A DNA stretch of 64,000 nucleotides from Hyperoodon ampullatus (taxonomy: Eukaryota > Chordata > Mammalia > Artiodactyla > Ziphiidae). Under the pieces are notes generated by a model. That model did not search any database and was not told the DNA's origin. It saw nothing but the letters and a program-made list of their open reading frames with translations. A program made the translations under genes and the position numbers. The DNA is taken from positions 4,229,527-4,293,526 of the forward strand of contig OX457074.1 of the NCBI GenBank assembly GCA_949752795.1, read 5' to 3'. How positions within the stretch are numbered: position 1 is the first letter of the stretch; each line of letters starts with the position of its first letter. Below are positions 1 through 34,235 of this stretch, one piece after another.

Positions 1-260
1 GTGCGTGAGCGTGTGTGAAAGGTGGGCACGTTCGGGGCCGTGTGTCACGTGAGGCACTATGGGAATGTCTGAGGTGTGTGCGCGCGCGCCAGAGCGTGTG
101 TGCGCGTAGGAGAGGGGGCTCCCGAGGTGTGAGTTGAGGCAGTGGGGTCCGTGACCTCCCAAAATCGGGCAGCAGGAGCCTGGGGTGAAGAGGGCCCAGG
201 CCCAGGCCCCAACACTGCCCCGCCTTAAGTGCCAGGGAAACGCGTGTGACCGGGTCCGAG
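1..260. other. GT-rich start of the window
   Basis: Short GTGTG and GCGCG runs grade into the CpG island. No gene or repeat could be assigned. Confidence 0.5.
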
Positions 261-1450
261 TAAGGAGTGTGTGCGCGTATTTGTACGGCTGGCCCCACCT
301 TTAACCCTCTCCTCCCCAGGCCCATCCCCTCTCCCCACACTCCGCTCGTCCGCGCTCACCACACCCGCCCAGACCCCCGGCTGGCCGGCCACCTTGGGCC
401 CAACCCCACTAGCCGGGGCTCTGGCCCCTTAGCGGCCGCGACCAGTGTTTGCTTCCTCTGCATCCCCCCCCCTCGGCCCAGCGACCCCGCGCGAGAGCGA
501 CAGCAGGCGGATCGGGAGGGGGTGCCTCCTCGGCCCCGGGCCCCTTCTGCGGTCCCTTTAAGAGCCGCCCTTTAAACCCCTTTAGCTCGGCGGACAGAAA
601 CTGTCGCCCCTCCCCTCTCAGGGGCCGAGACCAGGCAGCCCCCTCCCCCACTGACGGCCGAGCCCCGGGGCCCCAGTCCGCCGTAGCCGGGCCGGGGAAG
701 GGGCTCCGGAGGCGGTGCGGCCTGAGGAGCGGCGGAGGAGGGGGAAAGGGGGAATGCGGGCTGCCGACGCCGGACCCTTCCCCTCCCCGCCACCCTGGGC
801 CAGCTGCGGGCCAACCTCCCGCCCCCGCCTCCGGTCCACCTCGCGACCCACAGGGGCCAGCCCTGGACGCCGTTCCCCTCCCCCCGCCCAGCCCAGCCGG
901 GACTCACAGCTGCTGCCGGTTCCTGCTGGTAATCGCAGCTTACCCCCTCCGCCTGCTCCCTCCCCAGACCGGTGCCCCCACCCCCCTGGCACCGCGCTCT
1001 GCTCTCGCCCTGTCGCCGCCGGGTCTCTCCCCACCCCCCACCCCTCCCCCCAACCCCCCTCCCTCGCTCCCGCCCCGCTCCTCCTCCTCCGCCGCCGCCG
1101 CCGCTGCCGCCGCCGCCTCCGCCTCCTCCTCTTCCTCCTCCTCCTCCTCCCCCCCACCCCGGCTGCTCCGGGTTTCTCCGGCTGGGAAGGCGCCCCGGAC
1201 CCCTCCGCGGCCACCACCACGTGGCGAGGGGCGGCCGGCCCCCGGCGTGCGGCCCCGCCTGGCAGCGCGCCCGGCGCCCACCAGCTCCCTGCTGCGCGGC
1301 CCACGCTCCGCGCCCCTCCCCGACGCCTCCCATCGCAGTGTGGCGTGGCGGCGTGTGTGGGGGAGTTTTCGGACAGCGACGGGGCTCAGGAGGTGCTTTG
1401 GAATTTGCTCTGGGGCTGTATGTTTTGGGGAAAGTGAGGTTCTTTATTTG
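260..1450 (-). promoter_or_regulatory. CpG island, probable TBKBP1 promoter and first exon
   Basis: A very GC- and CpG-rich stretch with GCC/CTC triplet runs. Gene order in mammals (NPEPPS, KPNB1, TBKBP1 in one direction) places the 5' end of TBKBP1 here on the minus strand. Two minus-strand donor-like sites could end a non-coding first exon: GTAAGC with the exon edge at 944, and GTGAGC with the exon edge near 360. No TBKBP1 coding sequence is visible, so the gene name is inference from position only. Long ORFs here in several frames are a by-product of GC-rich DNA. Confidence 0.6.
1077..1160. repeat. Triplet-rich (CTC)n/(GCC)n tract
   Basis: Interrupted runs of CTC, CCG and CTT triplets about 80 bp long; the minus strand is G-rich (GGC/GGA), prone to G-quadruplexes. 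It lies inside the left CpG island. Confidence 0.85.
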
Positions 1451-4190
1451 GATTGTTTTGGTCTTTGATCTTTTGAGAAGGAAAATATTAGACCTACTGT
1501 TCATAGCTCTTGGGAGAGGGGGCATTGCAATGATAATGAATACAATGACCTTAGGGTCCAGTCGGAGAGATTAGAGTTAAATCAGTAACTTCTTTGGAAG
1601 TGAGAGTGAGCTAAGAAGATCAAAGTTCATCAGGAAGGGGGGCAGCTTTCCTCTCCCACACACAGTCCCCTCCCCCCAACACACAGACGCACCCACAGGC
1701 CAGCGAAATGAACAAACAACAGATTTCACCCTTCCACAAAGATTATTTGAGCACCTGCCAAACTGCTGGGCAGGAGTCACAAGTTTTTGCCACTTTCCCA
1801 CTGTGTGACCTTGGGCAAGTTACTTAACCTCTCTGAATTAAATCGGAGTAATTCCTGACCTGGGCAACCGTAGGAAAGGAATGGGGATCAGAACTAAAGG
1901 TGCTCTGTGAATCCTCAGGGGGGTGTTAATAAGTCATTTTGGTTATTCCCTGATGGATTAAAAAACCATGGGCAGAGGCATGGTCAGCCTGGATGCAGGT
2001 AGGGAATGATCAAGGGAAACTCTGGAGGACTCTGGCTAACGCCTAACAACCCAACCCTGGAAAGAGAGTATAGGCTAAGGAGGGGGGCCTTTGGTAGGCT
2101 CAGAATTTAGCTTGAAGCCTCCCATCTGGAGAGAGGGTTCAGGCTGCTGGGAACCTGAGCCTATCTTTTTGGCTCCTGGAGGAGGTGGGTGGTGAATCTG
2201 GAAGGGGCAGGAGAAAAGGTCTCTTGCTTGCTGTGAGCTTTGAGAAGCAGCAGCAGCAGTTCCCATTTTGTCCTACTGTAGGGAGAAGATTGGGCTGGAG
2301 GGTGAGCTCCTCCTCCTAGGAGAGCCAGCAGGGGCTGTGTACTCTTTATTTTCAAAGAAAGGGATTCTCACTGGCTCCCTTCCTCCTCCTCCTCCTGCTG
2401 GGTTCCCTTCCAGTTGTTCCTGCTAGCCTTTTACAGTCCAGAACACTAGCTTTCTCTGAGCCATGTGGGACAACCCACCTGCCCTTTAGATAGAAAGGCT
2501 ACCGACAGGTGTCATCTCCCTTAAGGCTGCACAGGTTCTCTTCTAAAACTTAGAAGACCAGGCAAAAGATTGGAGGCTGGGCTTAAAGGTAGTGAGGCTG
2601 TCTCTGAGGCCTCAATGAGTGTGGATTTGGCCATCAACTGGCCTGAAACTGACTGACAAGCCTTCCCTCACTGAAAAAGGTAATGGGTCCAGGTACCGTC
2701 TAAGCACACACTCTACAGGATGAGTTGTCAGGTCCGGATGCTGCTGGGCTGCTCAGGGTACAGGCCTGAGTCACCCAGCCGGGCACAGCCCAGTGGTTTA
2801 TCTGGGATTCTAAGCAGTTGGTAGCAAAAGCCCAACAGAGATTATGCCTGGTTCAGGTGCCCCCAGAATACCTCCCTGGAATCTAGACCTGATCTCATTG
2901 CATTCTCCCTGTTTTCTGGTTCTGTTGCTCGTATTGGACAGACAGTTCTGAGAACAGAAGCTGTATCCCATCTGTCTTCATAGCCCTAGGTGCCCAGATA
3001 GTATCTGCTCACTATACACTTACTTATTCAACAAAGATTTCTTGAACACCTATTGTGTGCTGGATGCTGAGAATACAGTGATGAGCATGTCTCTGAAGGA
3101 CAAACATGTATCTCCTGCCCTCTTGGAGCTTATGTTCTAGTAGAGGAGTCAGACAAAGAAAGAGATTAATAAATGAAACAATTATAAATTGTGATAAAAA
3201 GTAAAAAGACACAAGGGGCAACAATAGGGAAGAATAGGAGGGGGGTATCTGCTTTAGATAAAGTAGAGAAGTTCTCTCTGATGAGGTAATGTTTAAGCTA
3301 AATCTTAAAGGGTAGGAAGGAGTGTTCTTGGTTGAATGAATAAGTGAATGAAATTGTGTAACTTTGGATGAGTTACTCTCACCTCTGTAGGCCTGTTTCT
3401 TCATCTAAGAAAACTGGAGATTGGTCTGAATTCCTTCTAAGAACCCATGATATTATCAGGGCTTATCATGATAGAGACAGAAAAAGGTAAAACCCAGGGT
3501 CCTGGTGAAAGGGGAAGGGTGGTAGAGGGAAGTGAGAGGAGAAGAGGGAATGTAGTGGACAGCTAGTCAGGCTCGAGTTGTGCGACATTTGTAAATGGCA
3601 TTCACAGGTGCTGTGAGGGGACCTGCCTCCAGTATTACTGGTAGGAGAGACAGTGCAGAAGCAGGAGCCAAGTCACCCCTGCATGTTTCCTCCTTGGAAA
3701 CCATCAGGGGGAGACTGTTTCCCACTCCCAGGACCCTTGCTTTGGAGAAACACTTTAACCTTCCTGTCCCATTCTTGCCTGAAAAGAGTAGGAGGAGGTG
3801 ACATTAGCAGCTGGCAAAAAATTGAATCAAAATAAAACGCAGATGACTCAGATAGAATCAGGCCGGCAGAAAAATTGATTAGACACATGTGACAACGCAG
3901 GATCCGGTTGCCACCTTAGCCCTTCAGTTCTAGGTCCTAGAAAATTAGGGTTTGCTGCGGAAGCATCCTGGGATTCCAACTGTAGCTGCTAGTCTTCCAT
4001 CAAATCAGAGGTTTGGGCAGTGGTGGAAAGTCTCATTCCTTCCCTAGATCCTCCAATTCTTGTGGAGGTAATGCACATCCTCCAATCAAATTTGCGAGGT
4101 TTGGGTGGAAAATTTATAACTATTTGTGCTTCATATGCTCCACGACTATGTTCATTTCTGCTCTCTCCCAAACAACTAAAAATTAGTCTA
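1450..4190. other. Intergenic, mostly unique sequence with old repeats
   Basis: Between the left CpG island and the Tigger stack. A MIR core is visible near 1795-1850 and an L2-like tail near 2890-3000. An old repeat of the 'ttcaacaaagatttcttgaacacc' type lies at about 3020-3330. No coding sequence is supported. Confidence 0.5.
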
Positions 4191-4249
4191 CAGGTATACC
4201 TTGTTTTATTGTGCTTCGCTTTATTGCACTTCTCAGATACTGCGTGGGT

Positions 4250-4607
4250 TTTGTTTTGTTTTGTTTTTTAACATCTTTATTGGAGTATAATTGCTTTACA
4301 ATGGTGTGTTAGTTTCTGCTGTATAACAAAGTGAATCAGTTATACATATGTTCCCATATCTCTTCCCTCTTGCGTCTCCCTCCCTCCCACCCTCCCTATC
4401 CCACCCCTCTAGGTGGTCACAAACCGCCGAGCTGATCTCCCTGTGCTATGCGGCTGCTTCCCACTAGCTATCTATTTTACGTTTGGTAGTGTATATATGT
4501 CCATGCCACTCTCTCACTTAGTCACAGCTTACCCTTCCCCCTCCCCATATCCTCAAGTCTATGCTGTAGTAGGTCTGTGTCTTTATTCCCGTCTTACCCC
4601 TAGGTTT
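4250..4607 (-). mobile_element. L1 3' end nested in Tigger1
   Basis: Reads as an inverted L1 3'UTR, closely matching the 3' end of the L1 at 41.2-41.5 kb (shared 'ttagtttctgct' and 'ccctatcccacccct' segments). It is severely 5'-truncated. Confidence 0.8.
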
Positions 4608-4680
4608 TTTACAAATGGAAATTTTGTGGCAACCCTACATTGTGCAAGTCTATTGGGACCATTTTTCCAACAGCATTATT

Positions 4681-4863
4681 ATTAATTTTTTTAATATTTA
4701 TTTGGTTGCTCCGGGTCTTAGTTGTGGCACGCAGAATCTTTAGTTGTGGCATGCAAACTCTTAGTTGCAGCATGTGGGATCTAGTTCCCTGACCAGGGAT
4801 CGAATCTGGGCCCCCTGCATTGGGAGTGCAGAGTCTTAGCCACTGGACCACGAGGGAAGTCCC
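4681..4863 (-). mobile_element. tRNA-derived SINE (type C), nested
   Basis: Flanked by a perfect 14 bp target duplication, ccaacagcattatt (4667-4680 and 4864-4877), inside the Tigger1 sequence. Confidence 0.85.
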
Positions 4864-4950
4864 CCAACAGCATTATTTTTAAATTAAGGTATGTACATTG
4901 TTTTTTTACACATACTGCTTTTGCACACTTAATAGACTATAGTAAATATA

Positions 4951-5084
4951 CTTTTTTTTTTTTTTTTTTAAATTTGGCCACGCCACGAGGCATGTAGAAT
5001 CTTAGCTTCCTGACCAGGGATTGAACTTGCGGCCCCTGCATTGGAAGCGCAGAGTCTTAACCACTGGACTGCCAGGGAAGTCCC
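4951..5084 (-). mobile_element. tRNA-derived SINE (type C), nested
   Basis: An inverted copy with a poly-T start and a 'ccagggaagtccc' end; short flanking duplication taaatata. Confidence 0.8.
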
Positions 5085-5213
5085 TAAATATAACTTTTCT
5101 ATGCACAGGGGAAACCAAAAAATTGGCATGACTCACTTTATCGAGATATTCACTTTATTGCGGTGGTCTGCAACGTAACCTGCAGTATCTCTGAGGTACG
5201 CCTGTATTGAATT

Positions 5214-5520
5214 TTTTTAAAATAAATTTATTTATTTTTGGCTTCTCTGGGTCTTCATTGCTGTGTGCGGGCTTCCTCTAGTTGCGTGAGCAGGGTGCGC
5301 GGGCTTCTTACTGCAGTGGCTTCTCTTGCTGTGGAGCACCGGCTTTAGTCGCGTGGGCTTCAGTAGTTGTGGCACATGGATTCTAGAGTGCAGGCCCAGT
5401 AGTTGTGGCGCATGGGCTTAGTTGCTCCGAGGCATGTGGGATCTTCCCGGGTCAGGGCTCGAACCAGTGTCCCCTGCATTGGCAGGTGGATTCTTAACCA
5501 CTGCGCCACCAGGGAAGCCC
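5214..5520 (-). mobile_element. tRNA-derived SINE (type B)
   Basis: An inverted long-form copy ending 'gccaccagggaagcccc', with poly-T/A-rich sequence at its left edge, placed right after the Tigger1 end. Confidence 0.85.
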
Positions 5521-7568
5521 CGAAGCCATGTCTTAATTCTTTTCCTCAGGATGGTGATAGGCTGCCCCTCTGCATCCAGAGCTCAGGCTGGGCACCCAAG
5601 CTGAGATGTACTTTGCTTTCAAACAAGAAGGTATGTTTCACACACACAGCTAAGCTCAGGAACATATGGCTTAGGAGCACCTGGGAGAGGGAACAGCTCA
5701 GGCCTCGTACCCGCACTGCACTGCCCAGGGTCGGCTGACAGCGCAGGGGTAATTCAGACGCGGAGCTTACTCAGCAGCCTGTGGCCTTTTGGGCCACCAG
5801 GCACCAACATCCACCCTGCCCCCCAGCCATGGTTCCCAAAAGCTTCTAGCTCAGAGGGAAGATGAAGCAGAAGTGCAGGGAGATGATTCAAATCCCAGTT
5901 GGGAGGAAAGTTGGCTTCAGGGAAGTGTGCCGCCTCCCACCAGTCCTTGCATTGAGTCTGATAGCTGACAAAGGTTAACAATGGACCTCACTATAGAATC
6001 TCTGCAAAATGACTTTGCCATTTGATTCCAAAGCCCCTTCCTCCCGGGCTCTCCCTGCTTGATACCCGGAAGCTTGCTGGGAGCGGAGGCTCATCTGCGC
6101 AGCCTCCAACCCTGCAGAGCACAGTCTGCAACAGCCCAGCAGGACGAGCACAGCCTATGGAGTCGGGACTGCTCGCTAGCCCACGTGACTCTTGGCAAGA
6201 TTCTTGCCCCTTCTGTGCTTCTCCTTCCTCATCTGTCAACCGGGAATAAAATGGTGCTTTTGGTAAAGGGTTGATGAGGGTTACTTTCATTATTATTCTA
6301 TGTAAGATGCTTATTACAAGCCTGGCATCTGTGAAGTGCATAAAATCAACTGTATGTCTAATTATTGACTAATCCTGTTCCCATGCCTCCAGTTAACCCA
6401 AGGCTAAGAGGCTAGCCTGAAGTCATCCAGCAAACGGGGAGGGTAAGGGTTAGGAGTCTTGAGGCTCTGCCCTCAAAGGCTAAGTGATGCCATTTCAGAA
6501 ACTCCCTGAACTGTACTGACATGTCATTAGTTCAACAGATACTTACCGAGGGTCTACTGTATGTCAGGCACTGCTCTAAGCTGGGGAAAGACAGTCAAGG
6601 TCACCAAATTTGGGAGCTTTCATTATAGTTGGGAAAACTGGCATTAAATAAGCAACAAATATACCTTTAGACAATGCTGTGAAGGAAATGGATGGCATAG
6701 CATAAATATGTACAGCATGGATCCTCGTTTTGTATTACTAAGATACCGACAGCATCTGTCTAGGACAAATGTGAGGAAAGCCTGGGTTTTGGTATGACAG
6801 AACTGGGTTTGAAGTCGAGCTCCATGTAACCTTGGTCTGATAAATTAATCTTTCTGCTCCTCATTCCTGTATGTTCCCCTATATGGAAATCTGTTAAGGT
6901 TGCTGTGGGAATTAAGATATAATAAAACATAAAATCTTCTCAGAGTTTACTGTTTTTCACATCAGACAGGTCAAGCTGGAATCCTTGATGAGGCCAGGTG
7001 GAACTGCAGCCTTGTACTGTATGTCCTTTTTCAGTGTTTGCTGAGGAGGGGGGTATATGGGAATGGGGAATTACCTGGAGGGCTGCTGGAAAAAAAGTTC
7101 TGAGGAGAAGCAGGTCTTCCTTTTACCATTTGATAATGAACCGGTACCATTCTTTCCTCTGAGCATACCTTCAGTGGAGAAATATTTAACGCAGTCTAGT
7201 CAAGAATTACAAGTTACCCTCTATGACCCAGTCATCTCCAAATGTGGGTACAGAAAGAAAATATTAGAACTCCTATTTATATTTATTTTTCATATCATTG
7301 CTTTTTAATTATCTATTTTTGTGTCTTATTACACAATATATGGGTACAGTAGTACAGGTATATAATTTATCAACACATGGGGGTACGCATGATCAAAAAT
7401 TCCTTACTGCAGGGGTGTGCAATTAGAAATGGTGAAAGGCCACATGGAGGCTAAGGTAGGAAAATGAAGGTCTGCCCTCATTTTACTTGCCCAACATAAA
7501 CTAAGAAAGTGCATTTTTTCATAAAGTAGCCTGCAGGCATCTCACTGCACTAATAAACAGTGAAGGAA
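5521..7568. other. Intergenic, mainly unique sequence
   Basis: No gene supported. An old 'ttcaacagatacttaccgag' repeat lies at about 6530-6720. Confidence 0.5.
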
Positions 7569-7583
7569 AGGACCCAGTTTCTT

Positions 7584-7790
7584 TTTTTTTTTTTTTTTGC
7601 GGTACGCGGGCCTCTCACTATTGTGGCCTCTCCCGTTGCGGAGCACAGGCTCCGGACGCGCAGGCTCAGCGGCCATGGCTCACAGGCCCAGCCGCTCCGC
7701 AGCATGTGGGATCTTCCCAGACCGGGGCACGAACCCGTGTCCCCTGCATCGGCAGGCGGACTCTCAACCACTGAGCCACCAGGGAAGCCC
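7584..7790 (-). mobile_element. CHR-type SINE (type A)
   Basis: A 15 bp target duplication, aggacccagtttctt (7569-7583 and 7791-7805). It lies just downstream of the predicted end of KPNB1, in the gene's sense direction. Confidence 0.93.
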
Positions 7791-8236
7791 AGGACCCAGT
7801 TTCTTAATCTCAAGTCAGTGTTCTATCCTCTACAAGTCTCTAGGGGGGAAAAAGTGGAAGTAGAAATTAAATACACGCTGCAAACTAAGTAAAAATCCAA
7901 CCTTTGGATAAGCCATTAAACAGACCAGATCATTAGCCTGAAAAATATGCACAAGACAGAGGACAATCTCCAGCAGTTTCAGTTCTCTCTCTGGACAGGA
8001 AACCTCCTCCACGTAGTCATTTTTCACTACCTCATTTGTAGAAAACTTTCACTCATTTCCTATTGTACTACGTAGAGTTAATTTTTAAGACAGATGTGTC
8101 CTTCCTCTCCCCAACTCACACATCTATCACCACACGCACCAGCTTCTTTCAAACAACTCATTTCACCTCCAGGAGGTGACACCATCTGGAACCAAAAATG
8201 AAGCGGCAAAATGTTGAAAATAAAAATAAAGCGGAC

Positions 8237-8242
8237 TTTATT
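8237..8242 (-). terminator. Candidate distal poly(A) signal of KPNB1
   Basis: AATAAA on the minus strand (TTTATT on plus) gives a 3'UTR of about 3.25 kb, close to the length I remember for human KPNB1. Several upstream AATAAA hexamers compete. Confidence 0.5.
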
Positions 8243-8453
8243 TAGAAGATAAAGGTGGTGGTATCAGTTTTGGTTAATAAAGTTGGGCTCAAGTGTTTTA
8301 ACAGGTCTTTACTGCCATCACAGACTGGCATGCCAAGGGCATTCTGAATGCCAATTACAGACTGAAGTTGTTTCAAAATCCAAGATGCTGTCAAAATCTG
8401 ATGATGGAGCTTGGATTTGGATTTTTTTCTTAAAGTTGGACTGACACATTTTT

Positions 8454-8659
8454 TTTTTTTTTTTTTTTCAGTATGCGGGCCTCTCACTGTTGTGGCCTCT
8501 CCCATTGAGGAGCACAGGCTCCGGACGCGCAGGCTCAGCGGCCACGGCTCACGGGCCTAGCCGCTCCGCGGCATGTGGGATCTTCCCAAACCGGGGCACG
8601 AACCCGCATCCCCTGCATCGGCAGGCGGACTCTCAACCACTGCGCCACCAGGGAAGCCC
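8454..8659 (-). mobile_element. CHR-type SINE (type A) in the KPNB1 3'UTR
   Basis: A 17 bp target duplication, tggactgacacattttt (8437-8453 and 8660-8676). If the distal poly(A) site is used, the SINE is part of the mature mRNA in sense orientation. Confidence 0.93.
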
Positions 8660-10152
8660 TGGACTGACACATTTTTAATATATGAGTGACTAGATTACTT
8701 GGTTCTGAAAATAAAAACACTACACTGAGCAGTTCCCCTCCTCCACAAGTCCGTAAGGCAATGTTGCAGTTGCCTGACAGCCAAAATCTCAACATGTCAA
8801 CAGGGGAGCCGAGAGGAACTGGCAAAATGAAAAGCAAAATTAATAAATGTAATTGTAATTGATATAGGCAGCTGCCACTTGTGGCAAACCAAAGCCTAGT
8901 CCGATGCCTATTTTCTTCACATTTGCACTGACATCTTACCAGACGGTAACTACATTCTTGAAGGAATGTGCCAAGACTAGAGTGGGGAAGGCCCAGACAG
9001 TGAGTGGGCAGAATGCATTTTGCATCCATTTGCCTTAGGTGGTACAATTAAGGACAAATACCTAGTGGGAAGACCCACTAGCCAAAGGTAACTAGAAAAG
9101 AGGGTAATAAATGCATAACCAGTGCAGAGTAACTGCGAGGCACCAAGACCACAGTCCAACCAGCCCATTTTCCTCCTCTCCATCACTGAGTGGATCTGGG
9201 AGAAAGCATTAATAACAGCACTTGTCAACTGCTTCCCTGGAACAAAACATGACAAAACACACGGGTTTTGTTTTCATTATGGTTCTCGGTGTACTTTATT
9301 CTCCTGCTGTCTAGCTAAGCAGCCCACACAGGACAGAAATGGGTAGCACTGAGGAATGATCAGATTTTTTTTTTCTCCCCAATATTCCTGCCCCCTCCCT
9401 AAGCCCTGACCAACCCTTATCAGGAATGGTTAGTATATCACCCTTTCCCTCAAGAACTAAAATTTAAACAAGGCATTATAGGGCCAGGTCTCTTCAGAGG
9501 GCTCAGGAGCTGGTGTGAGCTCTTTATTCACAATGGAGTGTCTTTCCTTCAAACACCTGGATTTTTTTTTGTACACTGGTTCATAGATCGGCACTTGACT
9601 TTGAACCTGGCACCAAAAGGCACAATATCTGATACCCTGTACAAGAGCTATTAGAGATGCTGCCGTATGGATGGGCAAAACTGAGCCAATCCCACTTATG
9701 AATGGAAGGCTTGAACAGGGAGTTGGCAAAGAGAAACATGTAAGCCCATATTTTTTGCTAGAATGGAAATGAAAGTGGGAAATTAAGGTCTTGTTTTTTA
9801 ATCCTCCAAATACCTGGAAGCAATTTAAAAATCTTTCTTGGTGCTTTTGAATGCAGCATATTCAAAATGCCAGCAAAAACTCCTAATAACTACAAAACCA
9901 AAAGGGGATCAAAGCTTACCAACATCCCTCCTTATTGCTGAAAAAGTCTAAAACCAAAATTCAGGGTGCCCTGTTTCCTTGTAAAAGGGAAAATAATTAA
10001 GTCTGATTTATCATTATCATAGCACATCACACTTTAAAAAAAATATTACAGCGTGTGACCAGGGGAATGTTTTGACACCTTTTTATTAATCTTCAACTTC
10101 AGTGGAAAAATATAACCTTTTTCAAGTGCCATTTTCATCACAAGAGTTCTAG

Positions 10153-10196
10153 CATATATATATATATGTGTGTATATATACACACACATATATATT
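10153..10196. repeat. AT/GT/CA microsatellite forming an inverted repeat
   Basis: (AT)n(GT)n(AT)n followed by (AC)n(AT)n: the two arms are nearly complementary around a TATATA centre. It lies within the predicted KPNB1 3'UTR. Confidence 0.85.
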
Positions 10197-11470
10197 CCTT
10201 TGTTTTGATTACTTGGTTTTGAAGTGCAGCAAGAGACCAATACCGCATTATAATCAATCAAATAAAAGAGAACAGAAGGCCAAGCAGTTTCCAAATGGTC
10301 ATTTTATCAGATTGTTTAAAACATTAAATTTATCCTTGTTTGCAATCCAAAATAGTTACCTGAAATTTGCTGTTTGTGTGTGTTTACTTTTATGGTATGT
10401 TTGTTTTCTAAACTCTTTGGCACAATTTTCTGGGGGCGTTCAGACTGCCAAGATACATGTCAGGAGAGAACTTTTCTTTTGTGCTGCCAATTATGAGCAG
10501 TTAAATTTTGGTTTGTTTGGGTTGTGGCTTTCTTTTGTTTTCGAAGTCTGCATTCTTTATTTGTAACAATTGTATTTTTATTTTTTCTATATCCTCTAAC
10601 TCCAGAGTCCCCCCCACCCCACTTCTACATTCACAGTTGAACCATATTATTAGGAAAGGCGCCTTGATGAAAAGATCAGGGTGGGAGCTCTGACCATTCG
10701 TCAGTGTTTTCCCTAGAGTTAAAAAAAAAAAAAAAAAAGGAAACCCAAAAAACAAAACCTAAGAGCGTCTTTCCTTTTTTTTTCTCTTGTATCTCTTGTG
10801 CTGCATCAGTAGACAGAACTTCAGTTAGTTTCATGAAATGCAACATCCTAACCTCTTTTTTTGGGAAAAAGAAACTGCAATGACTTGAAGTTGAGAATGT
10901 GGATACCGCCTCACTCACACACACTCATTCTCAGACTGTAAAGAATCCCTCACCCTCCTTTCAGCCAGCACGCATACAGTACCAGTACCACGTGGCAAAG
11001 GTACACCAAAGGTGGGCTTGAGACCCAGGCTCCATCTTTCTCATCAGTAGCAAAGGCCAGGATGCCTTTTACAACAAAGCACCACAGCTGAACCCAGTCC
11101 CTCCTCCTCTCCCCCAAACTAGTCATTCCACTCGGCACTGGCCAAAAGACAGAAAAGCTAGTTCTAGCCTCTCCTGGGAAGAGAGAGCTTTCTTTTTTTA
11201 AGTAAATCCACCATTTTTCTCTTTTCCAAGATGGCCGACATTATGGTTTTCTACGAAGTCAGTGATTACTTAGCTCACTAACAGCGCTGCTGTTGATGGC
11301 TGCAGCTGCTGCTGTGGCAGGATTTTCAATGTGGTGTGTTTTCAAGCCTCACTCACTCATCCTCTCATTCCCAAACATTCAGCATCCGTGCACACTCCTC
11401 ACTTCCGGGTTTTTCAAAAGATTGGAGATTTCCAGTGGGGGTCTCAGGTTATCATCCCAATGGTAACAGA

Positions 11471-33815
<22,345 letters not shown>

Positions 33816-34235
33816 GGCGGAGGTGGTGGCGGCGACTCCTCTTAGGACGACGGCCCGGCCTCTCGGGCGGCGGCTCTAACTGGGGATGGGGGTTGGGGGT
33901 CGGGTGGGTAGGGAGGGTGGGGTGGGGGGCGGGGGTCACCACAAGCCCATTCACCGGCTCCCTCTTGGTAGTCGCTCCAGCTCCCCTTTCTTCCTCCTTT
34001 CCGTCTTTTCTCCCTCCTAATTTGCTACTGGCGGCGGCGGCAGCTGCTCCTCTAACGGCGGGGGAGGGACCCCGGGGGCAGCTCAGAGCGCGGCTGGTGC
34101 TCGGGTGGCGGAGGGAGAAAGAAGGGAAGGGAGGCGGTGAGTAAACGGCGGCTCGCAGGGAGGGAGAGGGGGAGGGAGGAAGGCGGAGGGATATTCGGGC
34201 CGGACCTCTCCGCGGCGGCACCGCGCTACATGTCG

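Larger units (their letters stand above)
4191..5204 (-). mobile_element. Tigger1-type DNA transposon relic with nested insertions
   Basis: The ends form inverted repeats (CAGGTATACCT... and ...GAGGTACGCCTG), each flanked by a TA dinucleotide as expected for pogo-like elements. Internal Tigger1-like sequence is present (the 'cactttattgcggtggtctgcaacg' end). It is interrupted by an L1 3' fragment and two SINEs. Only non-coding remnants survive. Confidence 0.8.

Noticed and set aside
1..1450. TBKBP1 coding exons
   Set aside because: Expected by gene order just beyond the left edge, but no recognisable TBKBP1 protein sequence appears in the window, so no coding feature was called.
449..1525. Long ORFs on both strands in the left CpG island (up to 339 codons)
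   Set aside because: They overlap each other in many frames, consist of Pro/Ser/Gly/Arg-rich low-complexity sequence and follow from GC-rich DNA lacking stop codons. No domain is recognisable.
7550..7892. Recurring ORFs with GFPGGAVVESPPADAGDTGS-like or CGIFPDRGTNPCPLHRQADS-like translations
   Set aside because: The same peptides recur at every type A SINE (8.5, 21.0, 38.6, 43.0, 45.7, 50.9, 54.6, 56.7, 57.6 kb). They are translations of a non-coding tRNA-derived repeat, not a protein family.
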